Shown here: positions 33,683 to 41,967 of the stretch, piece by piece
Layout: each line of letters begins with the position of its first letter
How positions within the stretch are numbered: the stretch's first letter is position 1
Assembly: GCF_947496725.1 (NCBI RefSeq)
Contig: NZ_CANMDS010000004.1
Coordinates: 351,017 to 415,016 of the forward strand
Direction: 5' to 3'
Length of the DNA: 64,000 bases
DNA from: an uncultured Dokdonia sp.
GTDB taxonomy: Bacteria; Bacteroidota; Bacteroidia; Flavobacteriales; Flavobacteriaceae
Position numbers and translations under genes: made by a program
The notes under the pieces: generated by a model
What the model was told of the DNA's origin: nothing
Databases searched by the model: none
The model's input: the letters and a program-made list of their open reading frames with translations, nothing else

Positions 33683-34809
33683 TTTTATCTGACATTTCTT
33701 TACAACAGGAAAAAGATTATTCTAAATTAGAATGCCTACTAGACGGCAATTCTATTTATTTTACATTATCGCATATTAATTCTAATATTTCATTAGTGTA
33801 CGATGCATTTGTAGTAGCGCTTATACCACTTTTATTAGAAAAACAAGAAGACATAGTGGTTCAAGGTACTATGGATGACGTACTCTGTAAGCAGTTAAAT
33901 GATGTCTTAATACCGAGACTTTGTCAAGTCAATAAGATAGCTATAACTCTCAAAGTTATACCAGATGTTACAGAAAATACTATTGCTCTTAATAAACAAG
34001 TCAATGCAACGGGACTGTCTTGTGGGGTAGACAGTTTGGCAACTGTAAAATATTTTTTTGACAATGCTATAGGCTTAGATTATCTAACTTTTTTTGATGC
34101 TGGTTCACACGGTATTTATAATGGTAATTATGCTAAGGAAAATTATGAGTATAGGTTGAATAACAGCGAAAGAGCTGCCACTACAATTGGTTTACCTTTG
34201 GTAAAAGTCAAGACTAATGCGCATAGTTTCATACGTGGCTCATTTGAATCTGCTCACAGTTTTTTAAATATTTCTTGTAGTCTAGCAACACTAGGCCTGA
34301 TAAATAACTATCATTATGCATCTGCATATGCTGTATCTCAAAGTAATTTCAAACCTGGTGATACAAGTAATTTTGATAATTTTTTATTACCACTATTATT
34401 TACCTCTTATTTTAATACACATTCTACACTGCAAACAAAAACCCGCTTAGAGCGCATTTCTTATATTCAACATTACGATGTTGCTAATGCTTACCTAGAT
34501 ATTTGTACAAATTCCATACTTGCTAAGAAAATGAACGTGCAAAACTGCACATCTTGTGATAAATGTCTTCGTACGGCAGCAACATTAGAGCTGTATGATT
34601 CTTTATCTAGATTTGATAAAGTTTTCGATTTAAATATTTATCATAGTAAAATTGACAATTATATAGCCAAACTCATATCAAACAAAGTATCCATTCACGA
34701 GCGAGAGTTTTTAGATAGTTGGTTAAAAGAGAACAAAATAACTACTTTACAATACTGGAAAGCCTTTAAATTAATAGCAAAAAGAGTTATATCGAGAATA
34801 GGCTCTTAA
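33679..34809 (+). CDS. PP-loop-like protein with a C-x2-C-x2-C motif, function unknown
   Basis: A 376-residue soluble protein. A probable ATP-pyrophosphatase-type PP-loop, GLSCGVDSLATV, lies at 112-123; the family form is SGGxDS, here SCGVDS. A cysteine cluster, C290-x2-C293-x2-C296, reads NCTSCDKCLRT. QueC- and WbpG-like PP-loop enzymes also combine such a loop with cysteines, but the rest (about 1-105, KLECLLDGNSIYFTL, and a basic C-terminus) is unfamiliar. In this locus it may activate or amidate a sugar or carboxylate (inference). It overlaps the upstream transferase by 4 bases and ends 89 bases before the nonulosonate genes. Not a recognised glycosyltransferase. Confidence 0.75.
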   Translation: MILSDISLQQEKDYSKLECLLDGNSIYFTLSHINSNISLVYDAFVVALIPLLLEKQEDIVVQGTMDDVLCKQLNDVLIPRLCQVNKIAITLKVIPDVTENTIALNKQVNATGLSCGVDSLATVKYFFDNAIGLDYLTFFDAGSHGIYNGNYAKENYEYRLNNSERAATTIGLPLVKVKTNAHSFIRGSFESAHSFLNISCSLATLGLINNYHYASAYAVSQSNFKPGDTSNFDNFLLPLLFTSYFNTHSTLQTKTRLERISYIQHYDVANAYLDICTNSILAKKMNVQNCTSCDKCLRTAATLELYDSLSRFDKVFDLNIYHSKIDNYIAKLISNKVSIHEREFLDSWLKENKITTLQYWKAFKLIAKRVISRIGS

Positions 34810-34898
34810 ATCGATTATCTGACTTTTTTTACCGATAAAATACACTAAAGGGCGCACTGGTATTTAATATTTTTATAAATTCACCAAAATTTAAACAA

Positions 34899-36062
34899 AT
34901 GAAATCCATTGGATTTATCCCCTTGCGCAAAGGCTCGAAGGGCATACCAGGTAAAAATAAAAAGAAGCTGCTAGGCCGTCCTTTATTTTGCTGGGCGCTT
35001 GGTGAGGCAATTGCATCTCAATTAGATACAATTTATATTTTTACAGATGATGAAGATATCATCACTTTTGTTCATAAGGAATACCACTGGACAGACAAGG
35101 TAAAGACCGTAAAACGTAGTGAAGAAAGCGCTACAGATGCGGCCTCTACAGAGATGGGAATGCTAGAGTTTGTAAATCGTTTAGAAGAGCCTTTTGATAT
35201 ATTATGCTTACTGCAAGCAACCTCTCCTTTTACTACTTCATTTGATATAAATGCTTGCTTAGATAAAGTGCAATCGGGAGCAAATTATGATTCGGCACTT
35301 ACGGTTGTAAATACGCATCGTTTTACTTGGTATGAAGACGGTACACCAAAAAATTATGACGTTTTTAATCGCCCACGTAGACAAGATTTTGAAGGTTTAC
35401 TTGTAGAAAATGGAGCGTGTTATGTGACGACAAGTAGCGCTTTTCGCGAAAGCAAAAACAGAATAAGCGGTAACATTGCAACAGTGCAAATGCCTGAAGA
35501 TAGCCTCACAGAGATAGATAGCCTCACAGACTGGAAAATAGTAGAAGAGTTACTAGCTGCTCGTTTAAAAACTAAGAAACAAAGTAATCGTATCACGCAT
35601 CTTATACTCGATGTAGACGGCGTTTTTACAGATGGTTGTATTTATTATGGTGCAGAGGGCGAGCTTATGAAAAAGTTTGATATGCGTGATGGTATGGGAC
35701 TAGAGATATTGAGACAGTACAACGTTGAGGTAATGGTAATGACCTCTGAAGACTCGCAGATTGTGGCTTCTAGAATGAAGAAGCTTAAAATTAATGACGT
35801 CTTTATGGGCGTAAAAGATAAATATAGTCTGCTTTCTAGAATCGTAACTGATAGAGAACTCTCCTTTTCAAATATTGCTTACATAGGTGATGATGTAAAT
35901 GATATGGCAAATATTTGTGCGGCAGGATGGTCATTTACTCCGGCTAATGCAACAATGCCTATCAAAAACCACGCAGACGTAATACTACAAAATAATAGCG
36001 CAGAGGGAGCGATACGTGAGGCCTGTGACTTTATTATAAAATATAACAATAGATATGAGTAA
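34899..36062 (+). CDS. CMP-nonulosonate (sialic-like) cytidylyltransferase fused to HAD phosphatase
   Basis: A 387-residue bifunctional protein. The N-terminal domain (about 1-225) is NeuA-like: SIGFIPLRKGSKGIPGKN (nucleotide-binding), CLLQATSPFT, RPRRQD, LVENGACYVT. The C-terminal domain (about 232-387) is a KdsC-type HAD phosphatase: LILDVDGVFTDG with D238/D240, MRDGMGLEIL, MTSEDSQI and YIGDDVNDM. The pairing would dephosphorylate a 9-phosphate sugar acid and activate it with CMP, as in bifunctional CMAS enzymes. A degenerate palindrome (12 of 14 core bases) is read AFRESKN at 181-187. It overlaps NeuB by 8 bases. The 89-base gap upstream marks the start of this module. Confidence 0.92.
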   Translation: MKSIGFIPLRKGSKGIPGKNKKKLLGRPLFCWALGEAIASQLDTIYIFTDDEDIITFVHKEYHWTDKVKTVKRSEESATDAASTEMGMLEFVNRLEEPFDILCLLQATSPFTTSFDINACLDKVQSGANYDSALTVVNTHRFTWYEDGTPKNYDVFNRPRRQDFEGLLVENGACYVTTSSAFRESKNRISGNIATVQMPEDSLTEIDSLTDWKIVEELLAARLKTKKQSNRITHLILDVDGVFTDGCIYYGAEGELMKKFDMRDGMGLEILRQYNVEVMVMTSEDSQIVASRMKKLKINDVFMGVKDKYSLLSRIVTDRELSFSNIAYIGDDVNDMANICAAGWSFTPANATMPIKNHADVILQNNSAEGAIREACDFIIKYNNRYE

Positions 36063-36930
36063 TTATAAAGCTCCGTACACCATTGCAGAGATAGGTGGTA
36101 ACCACAAAGGTGATATGGAGATAGCAAAAGAAATGATAAAAGTAGCTGCTATCTTTTGTAAGGTAGACGCTGTAAAATTTCAGAAGCGACACAATATAGA
36201 ACTGCTCACTAAGGAGCAATATGAAGCTCCACACCCTAACCCTATAAATTCATATGGAGATACGTATGGGGCACACAGGGAGTTTTTAGAATTTGATGTA
36301 AATCAGCACGCAGAGCTTAAGGCTTTTTGTGAGGAGTTAGGCATTACCTATGCAACTTCGGTTTGGGATACTACGAGTGCAAAGGAAATAGCAGGGCTTC
36401 ATCCAGAGTTTATAAAAATACCAAGTGCTTGTAATAATCACTATGAAATGCTAGGGTGGTTGTGTGAGAATTACAAAGGGGAGATTCACTGCTCTACTGG
36501 AATGACTACTAGAGATGAGATAGAGGAACTAGTACAGTTTTTTGAAAAGCATAACAGAGGTAAAGACCTAGTGCTTTATAACTGTACGTCTGGATATCCA
36601 GTACCATTTCCAGATGTTTGTTTGCTGGATATTAAAACACTCATAGAGAAGTATGGCGATCGTGTAAAACACATTGGGTTTTCTGGTCACCATCTAGGTA
36701 TTGCTGTAGATGTTGCTGCTTATACCCTAGGAGCAAATATAGTAGAACGCCATTATACACTAGACCGTACTTGGAAGGGTACAGATCACAGTGCCTCACT
36801 AGAGCCAGCAGGTATGCGTAAGCTTGCGAGAGACTTGAGAGCAGTATATCAAGCATTAGACTATAAAGCGACAGATATCTTGCCTATTGAGCAAGTACAA
36901 CGCGATAAGCTTAAGTATCGTAAAGCATAA
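36055..36930 (+). CDS. Nonulosonate synthase (NeuB-like), without SAF domain
   Basis: A 291-residue enzyme of the N-acetylneuraminate synthase family. It condenses phosphoenolpyruvate with an N-acyl mannosamine-type sugar. Motifs: YTIAEIGGNHKGDMEIAKEM (in part), DAVKFQKRHN, FIKIPSACNNHYEML, HCSTGMTTRDEI, HIGFSGHHLGIAVDVAAYTLGAN and VERHYTLDRTWKGTDHSASLEP (each in parts), which form the TIM barrel. Usual NeuB proteins are about 340-350 residues, with a C-terminal SAF/antifreeze-like domain that helps form the active site across a dimer. Here the protein stops right after the barrel. No NeuC epimerase is in the window. It starts inside the previous gene and ends 2 bases before the next one. Confidence 0.93.
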   Translation: MSNYKAPYTIAEIGGNHKGDMEIAKEMIKVAAIFCKVDAVKFQKRHNIELLTKEQYEAPHPNPINSYGDTYGAHREFLEFDVNQHAELKAFCEELGITYATSVWDTTSAKEIAGLHPEFIKIPSACNNHYEMLGWLCENYKGEIHCSTGMTTRDEIEELVQFFEKHNRGKDLVLYNCTSGYPVPFPDVCLLDIKTLIEKYGDRVKHIGFSGHHLGIAVDVAAYTLGANIVERHYTLDRTWKGTDHSASLEPAGMRKLARDLRAVYQALDYKATDILPIEQVQRDKLKYRKA

Positions 36931-36932
36931 TA

Positions 36933-38333
36933 ATGGGTAAAAAAGTTTTCATTCTTTTTCCAGATGGTGTAGGCTTGCGCAACTTTGCTTTTACTAAGTT
37001 CAAAGAAGTAGGAGAGGCGCAAGGGTTTGACATCACATACTGGAATAACACCATATTTTCGTTAGAAAAGGAACTGGGTTATAAAGAAGTGGTGATTGAA
37101 AACACAAGGATTCACCCTAAAACGCCTGCACTTAGTCACGCAAGAAAAAGGGTAGAACTTGCGCTTTCGCGAAAGCGTGAAAAGGATAATGTCTATCCTA
37201 CTTATCGTTTTCCATTGCAGTGGAATAGTTTAAAGAAAGCCTTAAAAAGTGCTTTTGTAAAGTATCACGAAACATATAGTGCCACACCAAAGGGATGGCA
37301 ACGCATAATGAACCAAATGCAAGCTGCCGAACGATCTACTGTTCGCTACCAGGAGCTTAAAGCACAACTAGAAGAACACCGTCCAGATATTGTTTTTTGC
37401 ACCACACAGCGGGCTACACAGGCCATTGCACCTATACTAGCAGCGCAGGATCTTGGGATAAAAACGGCGTGCTGGATATACAGTTGGGATAACCTGCCTA
37501 AGGGAATGACTACGGTAGAAACAGATTACTATTTTGTATGGTCTGAACTTATGAAGGAGCAGCTCTTACAGTATTACCCAAAAACGAGAGAAGAACAGAT
37601 ATTTGTAACAGGGACTCCACAATTTGAGCCTCATTATGATAAGAATTTATTGCTTTCGCGAAAGCAATTTTGTCTAGAGCACAACCTTAGCGAAGAGACA
37701 CGATATATTTGCTTCTCTGGGGATGATCAAACCACGTCACCACTGGATCAATTTTATCTAGAAGACACGGCAATTGCTGTGCGCAAGTTGAGAGAAGAAG
37801 GTGAAGATGTAGCTATTGTATATAGAAAGGTCCCTATTGACTTTTCGGGTAGATATGATGAGGTTTTGGCTAACTATAGTGATGTCATAACACCTATAGA
37901 TCCTTTATGGAAACCTATGGGGAGTCAATGGAATCAAGTAATGCCTACCAAAGAAGATTTTGCTTTATTAGTAAATACTTGTCATCACTGCGAACTTGTG
38001 GTAAATATATGCTCAAGTATGGTGTTTGACTTTGTGGCGCACGATAAGCCTACTATTTACCCCAATTATGAGCAGCCACAACTTAAAAAAGGAATACGTG
38101 ACATAGGGCAGAACTATAAATACGTCCACTTTCGTTCTATGCCAGATTATAATACAAGTGTAACCTGGGCAATGAATAAAGAAGAAATTTATGATGGAAT
38201 TAAAGGCTTACTTAATGGTAGTCTTAATCCAGTGCCTGTTACAAAAAAATGGTTTGGAATTGTAAATAAACCAGAATGGCCAGAGAAGGCAAGTGAACGT
38301 ATTTGGGAGGGTGTAAATCAAATTCTTGATTAA
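36933..38333 (+). CDS. GT-B-like glycosyltransferase, candidate nonulosonate transferase
   Basis: A 466-residue soluble protein of GT-B/CDP-glycerol-transferase-like shape. The N-terminal half reads KVFILFPDGVGLRNFAFTKF, then DIVFCTTQRATQAIAPIL and KTACWIYSWDNLPKG. The C-terminal half has VTGTPQFEPHYD and the donor-site type NICSSMVFDFVAHDKPTIYPN. No exact family match is recognised. It lies 2 bases after NeuB and is translationally linked to the nonulosonate genes, so it is the first candidate to transfer the CMP-activated sugar (inference from position only). Two palindrome copies lie within it, 490 bp apart, both in the LSRKR/LSRKQ phase: 37162 (ALSRKREKD) and 37652 (LLSRKQFCL). Confidence 0.75.
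   Translation: MGKKVFILFPDGVGLRNFAFTKFKEVGEAQGFDITYWNNTIFSLEKELGYKEVVIENTRIHPKTPALSHARKRVELALSRKREKDNVYPTYRFPLQWNSLKKALKSAFVKYHETYSATPKGWQRIMNQMQAAERSTVRYQELKAQLEEHRPDIVFCTTQRATQAIAPILAAQDLGIKTACWIYSWDNLPKGMTTVETDYYFVWSELMKEQLLQYYPKTREEQIFVTGTPQFEPHYDKNLLLSRKQFCLEHNLSEETRYICFSGDDQTTSPLDQFYLEDTAIAVRKLREEGEDVAIVYRKVPIDFSGRYDEVLANYSDVITPIDPLWKPMGSQWNQVMPTKEDFALLVNTCHHCELVVNICSSMVFDFVAHDKPTIYPNYEQPQLKKGIRDIGQNYKYVHFRSMPDYNTSVTWAMNKEEIYDGIKGLLNGSLNPVPVTKKWFGIVNKPEWPEKASERIWEGVNQILD
37162..37177. repeat. HIP-like palindrome copy 12 (16 bp perfect)
   Basis: Inside the gene at 36933, LSRKR phase, in a basic helix region about residue 78. Confidence 0.97.
37652..37665. repeat. HIP-like palindrome copy 13 (14 bp core, T/A flanks)
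   Basis: A second copy in the same gene. Its flanks are T and A, so a perfect 16-base palindrome remains. It is read LSRKQ. Confidence 0.97.
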
Positions 38334-39475
38334 TGCATATAGCCTTTATAACTCCAGAATATCCACATCCAGAATTAGGTAATTCTGGAGGGATGGGTAC
38401 GAGTATCAAAAACCTCGTTATGGCTTTTTGTAAAATGGGTCATAAAGTCAGCTTATTTGTTTATAATCAACATAAAACGGACACTTTTATCGAAGATGGG
38501 ATAACCTTCCATTTGATTGCCAAAAAGCATTATAAGATAGGAGGCTTCTACTTTTATAGAAAGCATATAGAGCAGTATATAAATAAGCATAGTAGTGATG
38601 TCGATATTATCGAGGCTCCAGATTGGACAGGCATCACTGCCTTTATGAGCTTAAGAAAACCACTTGTAATACGTTTTCACGGAAGTGATACGTATTTCTG
38701 TCATATTGAGGGAAGACCACAAAAATGGAAAAATGCTTTTTTTGAAAAGCAAGCGGTAAGAAAAGCAAAGGCATTTATAGCACCTACGCATTTTGCAGGA
38801 AAAAAAAGTATTGAGCTTTTTAAACTACAGTATTCTAATGTGAAAGTTATATGTCACGGTCTTAATCTTGAAAATTTTAATAACAGTTCTCCAGAGGTAT
38901 TTACATCGAAACGTTTACTTAATATAGGGACACTTATTAGAAAGAAAGGGGTGTTCCAATTGATAGAGATGTTTAATAAAATTATAGTTGCGCATCCCAA
39001 AGCAAAGCTTTTTTTTATAGGAGCAGATAGTTATGATGTACAAACCGGTAGTGCTTCTACTTGGGAGCTTATGCAAGAACGTATGAGCCCTGCAGCTAGA
39101 GAGGCGATTACATATTTAGGTAAAGTACCTTATGACCAAGCTAAAGAAGAGATACAAAAAGCACATATATGCATTTTTCCTTCTCTTGCAGAAACACTTG
39201 GTATGGTTACTATTGAATCTATGGCTTTGCAAAAGGTGGTAGTTAATACTAGTATAGGGTGGGCACAAGACCTTATAGAACACGGTAAGGATGGTTTTAT
39301 GCATCATCCAGATGATATTGATGCTTACGTGGACACTATAAGTACAGTGTTTGAAAATGATGCTCTTAGAATTAAAATTACAGAAGCGGCAAGAGAAACT
39401 ATAGAAGAACGATTTGATATAAATCACATTGCTCAGACTAATATTTCATTTTATAATAAAGTCATAAGCCTATGA
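38333..39475 (+). CDS. Glycosyltransferase family 4
   Basis: A 380-residue GT-B enzyme. N-terminal HIAFITPEYPHPELGNSGGMGTSIKNL, then IEAPDWTGI and LVIRFHGSDTYF. C-terminal donor domain with NIGTLIRKKGVFQLIEMF, ITYLGKVPYDQAKEEI, and HICIFPSLAETLGMVTIESMA carrying the E-x7-E motif, plus the conserved GWAQDLIEHGKDGF. Standard GT4 length and order. The start overlaps the previous stop by one base and the end overlaps the next gene by 4 bases. Confidence 0.93.
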   Translation: MHIAFITPEYPHPELGNSGGMGTSIKNLVMAFCKMGHKVSLFVYNQHKTDTFIEDGITFHLIAKKHYKIGGFYFYRKHIEQYINKHSSDVDIIEAPDWTGITAFMSLRKPLVIRFHGSDTYFCHIEGRPQKWKNAFFEKQAVRKAKAFIAPTHFAGKKSIELFKLQYSNVKVICHGLNLENFNNSSPEVFTSKRLLNIGTLIRKKGVFQLIEMFNKIIVAHPKAKLFFIGADSYDVQTGSASTWELMQERMSPAAREAITYLGKVPYDQAKEEIQKAHICIFPSLAETLGMVTIESMALQKVVVNTSIGWAQDLIEHGKDGFMHHPDDIDAYVDTISTVFENDALRIKITEAARETIEERFDINHIAQTNISFYNKVISL

Positions 39476-40938
39476 TTTTTATAGAACACGATGGTAGTAA
39501 GGTTAAGAGTGATGAAGGAAAGGGCGATGCTATTGTCGCTTGTATCTACACAATTGCCAAAAATAATCCTGATAAGTTTCTTATAATATATAAGTCTGGT
39601 TGCGATATTGAACGTTTTTTAGAGCAAGCAATATCTTTCAAGTCCAAAAATCATTACGTCTCATCATATAATGCACTTAATTCAGATTTTGGTTATGTAG
39701 AGGATAAACCATTTATACCTACAAATAATAGGGTGGTGTATCCAACCTGGAAAAAGGGAACCACCGCTTTGCTTATTCACGCATCTTTAATTAATCAGGT
39801 TGCAAATCAGATTAAGCCAAGTGACAATTATTTGTACTGGATAAATTCTCTAGGAAAGCTTACAATGCCACTTGGAGTACTCAATTATCAAATTCCCATT
39901 TTTAATGATGTAGCCTCTTTTAGCAATGAACTTTTGTATCGTTTTGTAAAACAGCATTATAAAAGAAGATGGACGCTACACTTGCTGTTGTGCCATTTGT
40001 ACTATGATAAAAAAATGCCTTTGTACGCTTTCGCGAAAGCGCAATTTTATAAAAACCGTTCAATACCCTTAGATATGGAGTCTTTGCAAGAGGTAGATTC
40101 TTGTAAAGATTATGCACCTCTTAAATACGATGTCATTATACCTACGATAGGGAGGGAGGAATACCTTGAGGACGTCTTAGAAGATTTAAATAAACAACCA
40201 AATCCTCCATCTCAAGTCATTATAATTGAGCAAAATCCTAGTGAGGATAAAGAATCAAAACTTTATTACATAAATGATGAAAAATGGAATTTTACTATAG
40301 TTCATAAATTACTAGACACTGCGGGAGCTTGTAGAGCAAGAAATATAGCAGTGTCACTAGCTACAGCTCCTTGGTTATTATTTTTTGATGATGATGTACG
40401 TGTTGAGTCAACGTTTATTGATGAGGTAACTTTATTTATAAATAGAACCAAAGCAACTTGTATTACGTTTGCTTGTTTACAAAAGGGTGAAAAGGAGATA
40501 ATGAAAGCTTATAAACAATGGGAATCTTTTGGGTCGGGATGCTCTATTGTACATAGGGATATATACAGTAAATGTTCCTTTGATATGGCTTTTGAAAATG
40601 GATATGGCGAAGATGTGGATTATGGAATGCAGGTACGTAATATGGGTAAGGATGTAATATATGCACCTAGCATACAGATACTACACCTCAAGGCTCCTAC
40701 AGGTGGTTTTAGAAGTCCGCACAAGTTTCCTTGGAGCACAGAAGCCTTAACCCCAAAGCCATCTCCTCAAATAATGTATCTCAGGAAGAAAAATTACACC
40801 TTAGAGCAAGTAAGGGGTTATAAGGTTGTTCAATTCTTTAAAACATTTGGATTTTTTAAAACTAAGAACCCTCTGTCTCACTTAGCGAGATTTAAAAAAG
40901 CCTGGGTACAAAGTGAAAAATGGGCGTCTAGGTTATGA
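39472..40938 (+). CDS. Two-domain protein: unknown N-terminal domain + GT2 glycosyltransferase
   Basis: A 488-residue protein. The C-terminal GT2 domain (about 217-450) is clear: YDVIIPTIGREEYLEDVLEDL, VIIIEQNPS, GACRARNIAVSLA, metal site LLFFDDDVRVES and GYGEDVDYGMQVRNMG. The first 215 residues match no domain I recognise; they begin IFIEHDGSKVKSDEGKGDAIVACIYT (in parts) and resemble a nucleotide-binding or GT-B-like half. The palindrome at 40026 is read AFAKA (MPLYAFAKAQFYKN) in the linker between the halves. It could be a dual transferase or one with an acceptor-binding module. The end overlaps the next gene by 4 bases. Confidence 0.8.
   Translation: MIFIEHDGSKVKSDEGKGDAIVACIYTIAKNNPDKFLIIYKSGCDIERFLEQAISFKSKNHYVSSYNALNSDFGYVEDKPFIPTNNRVVYPTWKKGTTALLIHASLINQVANQIKPSDNYLYWINSLGKLTMPLGVLNYQIPIFNDVASFSNELLYRFVKQHYKRRWTLHLLLCHLYYDKKMPLYAFAKAQFYKNRSIPLDMESLQEVDSCKDYAPLKYDVIIPTIGREEYLEDVLEDLNKQPNPPSQVIIIEQNPSEDKESKLYYINDEKWNFTIVHKLLDTAGACRARNIAVSLATAPWLLFFDDDVRVESTFIDEVTLFINRTKATCITFACLQKGEKEIMKAYKQWESFGSGCSIVHRDIYSKCSFDMAFENGYGEDVDYGMQVRNMGKDVIYAPSIQILHLKAPTGGFRSPHKFPWSTEALTPKPSPQIMYLRKKNYTLEQVRGYKVVQFFKTFGFFKTKNPLSHLARFKKAWVQSEKWASRL
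40026..40041. repeat. HIP-like palindrome copy 14 (16 bp perfect)
   Basis: In the linker region of the two-domain transferase at 39472, AFAKA phase, about residue 186. Confidence 0.97.
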
Positions 40939-41966
40939 TTAAAATATATACAGATAACTCACTTCTCACTCCAGATAATAGAGGGATAGCGCATCCCTTA
41001 ATATTTGATTTGTACTATTTTGAGAAGACTCATAAAGATGTCTTAGGGCTTTACAGTCTAGTAGATACCCCTGAAAGTGCTGATGTTTTTCTATTTCCTA
41101 TAAACTATCATTTCATAAATAAAAGAGGTTATAAAAAGCATTACAGAGATTTATACAATACCGCCTTAAAATTTGAAAAAAAAATAATGGTCTACTCTGG
41201 TGGAGACTATGGTAAAACCTTTAATGATGATAATGTAATTGTATGGCGTAATGCAGGATTTAAAAGTCATAACGACAAGCAGACTGTAATTATACCAGCA
41301 TTTATAGATGATCCTATAGGTCGAGACGAGGTCTCTGGAGAAGTAATAAATTATACAAGTTCACCTCAAATTTCTTTTACTGGATTTGCTTCAAAAAATT
41401 ATCTAGAGCGATCCCGTGTTATAATGTCCGTAATAAAAAGAAATTTGTTAAGAGCTTTTCTTAAAGATGAAACAGATTTCCAAAATGTCTTTTATGCTGC
41501 TTTGCAACGTTATAAATATCTGAAGAAATTAGAAAAATTTGATCGTGTAGAGACCAGTTTTATATATCGATCAAAATACAGAGCAGGTGCCAGATCTAAA
41601 GCCGAAAGACAGAAAACTTCAAAAGAATTTTTTGAAAATTTAAACGGCGCTCCTTATACCTTTTGCCTAAGAGGGGCAGGTAATTTTTCTGTAAGATTTT
41701 ATGAAGCCCTAGCCTGTGGTCGTATCCCAGTTTTAATAGATACAGATTGCCACTTGCCACTTGAAGGTGTCATAAATTGGGAGCAACATATTTGTAAATT
41801 AAATGTAGAAGATAATATAGAGGAAGCGCTACTGGCTTTTCATAAAAAATATGATCAAGTTTCTTTTGCAACCTTGCAAAAGTCTAATCGTAAATTATAT
41901 GTAGATTATTTGGTGAGAGATCGTTTTTTTTGCAATTTATATCATTCTTTAAAACGTATTATATAA
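40935..41966 (+). CDS. Exostosin-family glycosyltransferase
   Basis: A 343-residue GT47/exostosin-like enzyme. Seen are the N-terminal VFLFPINYHF, then KIMVYSGGDYGKTF, and the family signature near the C-terminus: YTFCLRGAGNFSVRFYEALACGRIPVLIDTDC (in parts at about 236-268), followed by WEQHICKLNVED. Exostosin-like proteins transfer sugars such as GlcA, Xyl or Gal using GT-B folds. It lies between two GT2 genes; the upstream overlap is 4 bases and the downstream gap one base. The substrate cannot be told. Confidence 0.88.
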   Translation: MIKIYTDNSLLTPDNRGIAHPLIFDLYYFEKTHKDVLGLYSLVDTPESADVFLFPINYHFINKRGYKKHYRDLYNTALKFEKKIMVYSGGDYGKTFNDDNVIVWRNAGFKSHNDKQTVIIPAFIDDPIGRDEVSGEVINYTSSPQISFTGFASKNYLERSRVIMSVIKRNLLRAFLKDETDFQNVFYAALQRYKYLKKLEKFDRVETSFIYRSKYRAGARSKAERQKTSKEFFENLNGAPYTFCLRGAGNFSVRFYEALACGRIPVLIDTDCHLPLEGVINWEQHICKLNVEDNIEEALLAFHKKYDQVSFATLQKSNRKLYVDYLVRDRFFCNLYHSLKRII

Positions 41967-41967
41967 T

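Noticed and set aside
35439..35453. Near-palindrome GCTTTTCGCGAAAGC in the NeuA fusion gene
   Set aside because: It has one extra T relative to the exact 14-mer, so it is not counted as a copy; it may be a decayed or emerging copy.
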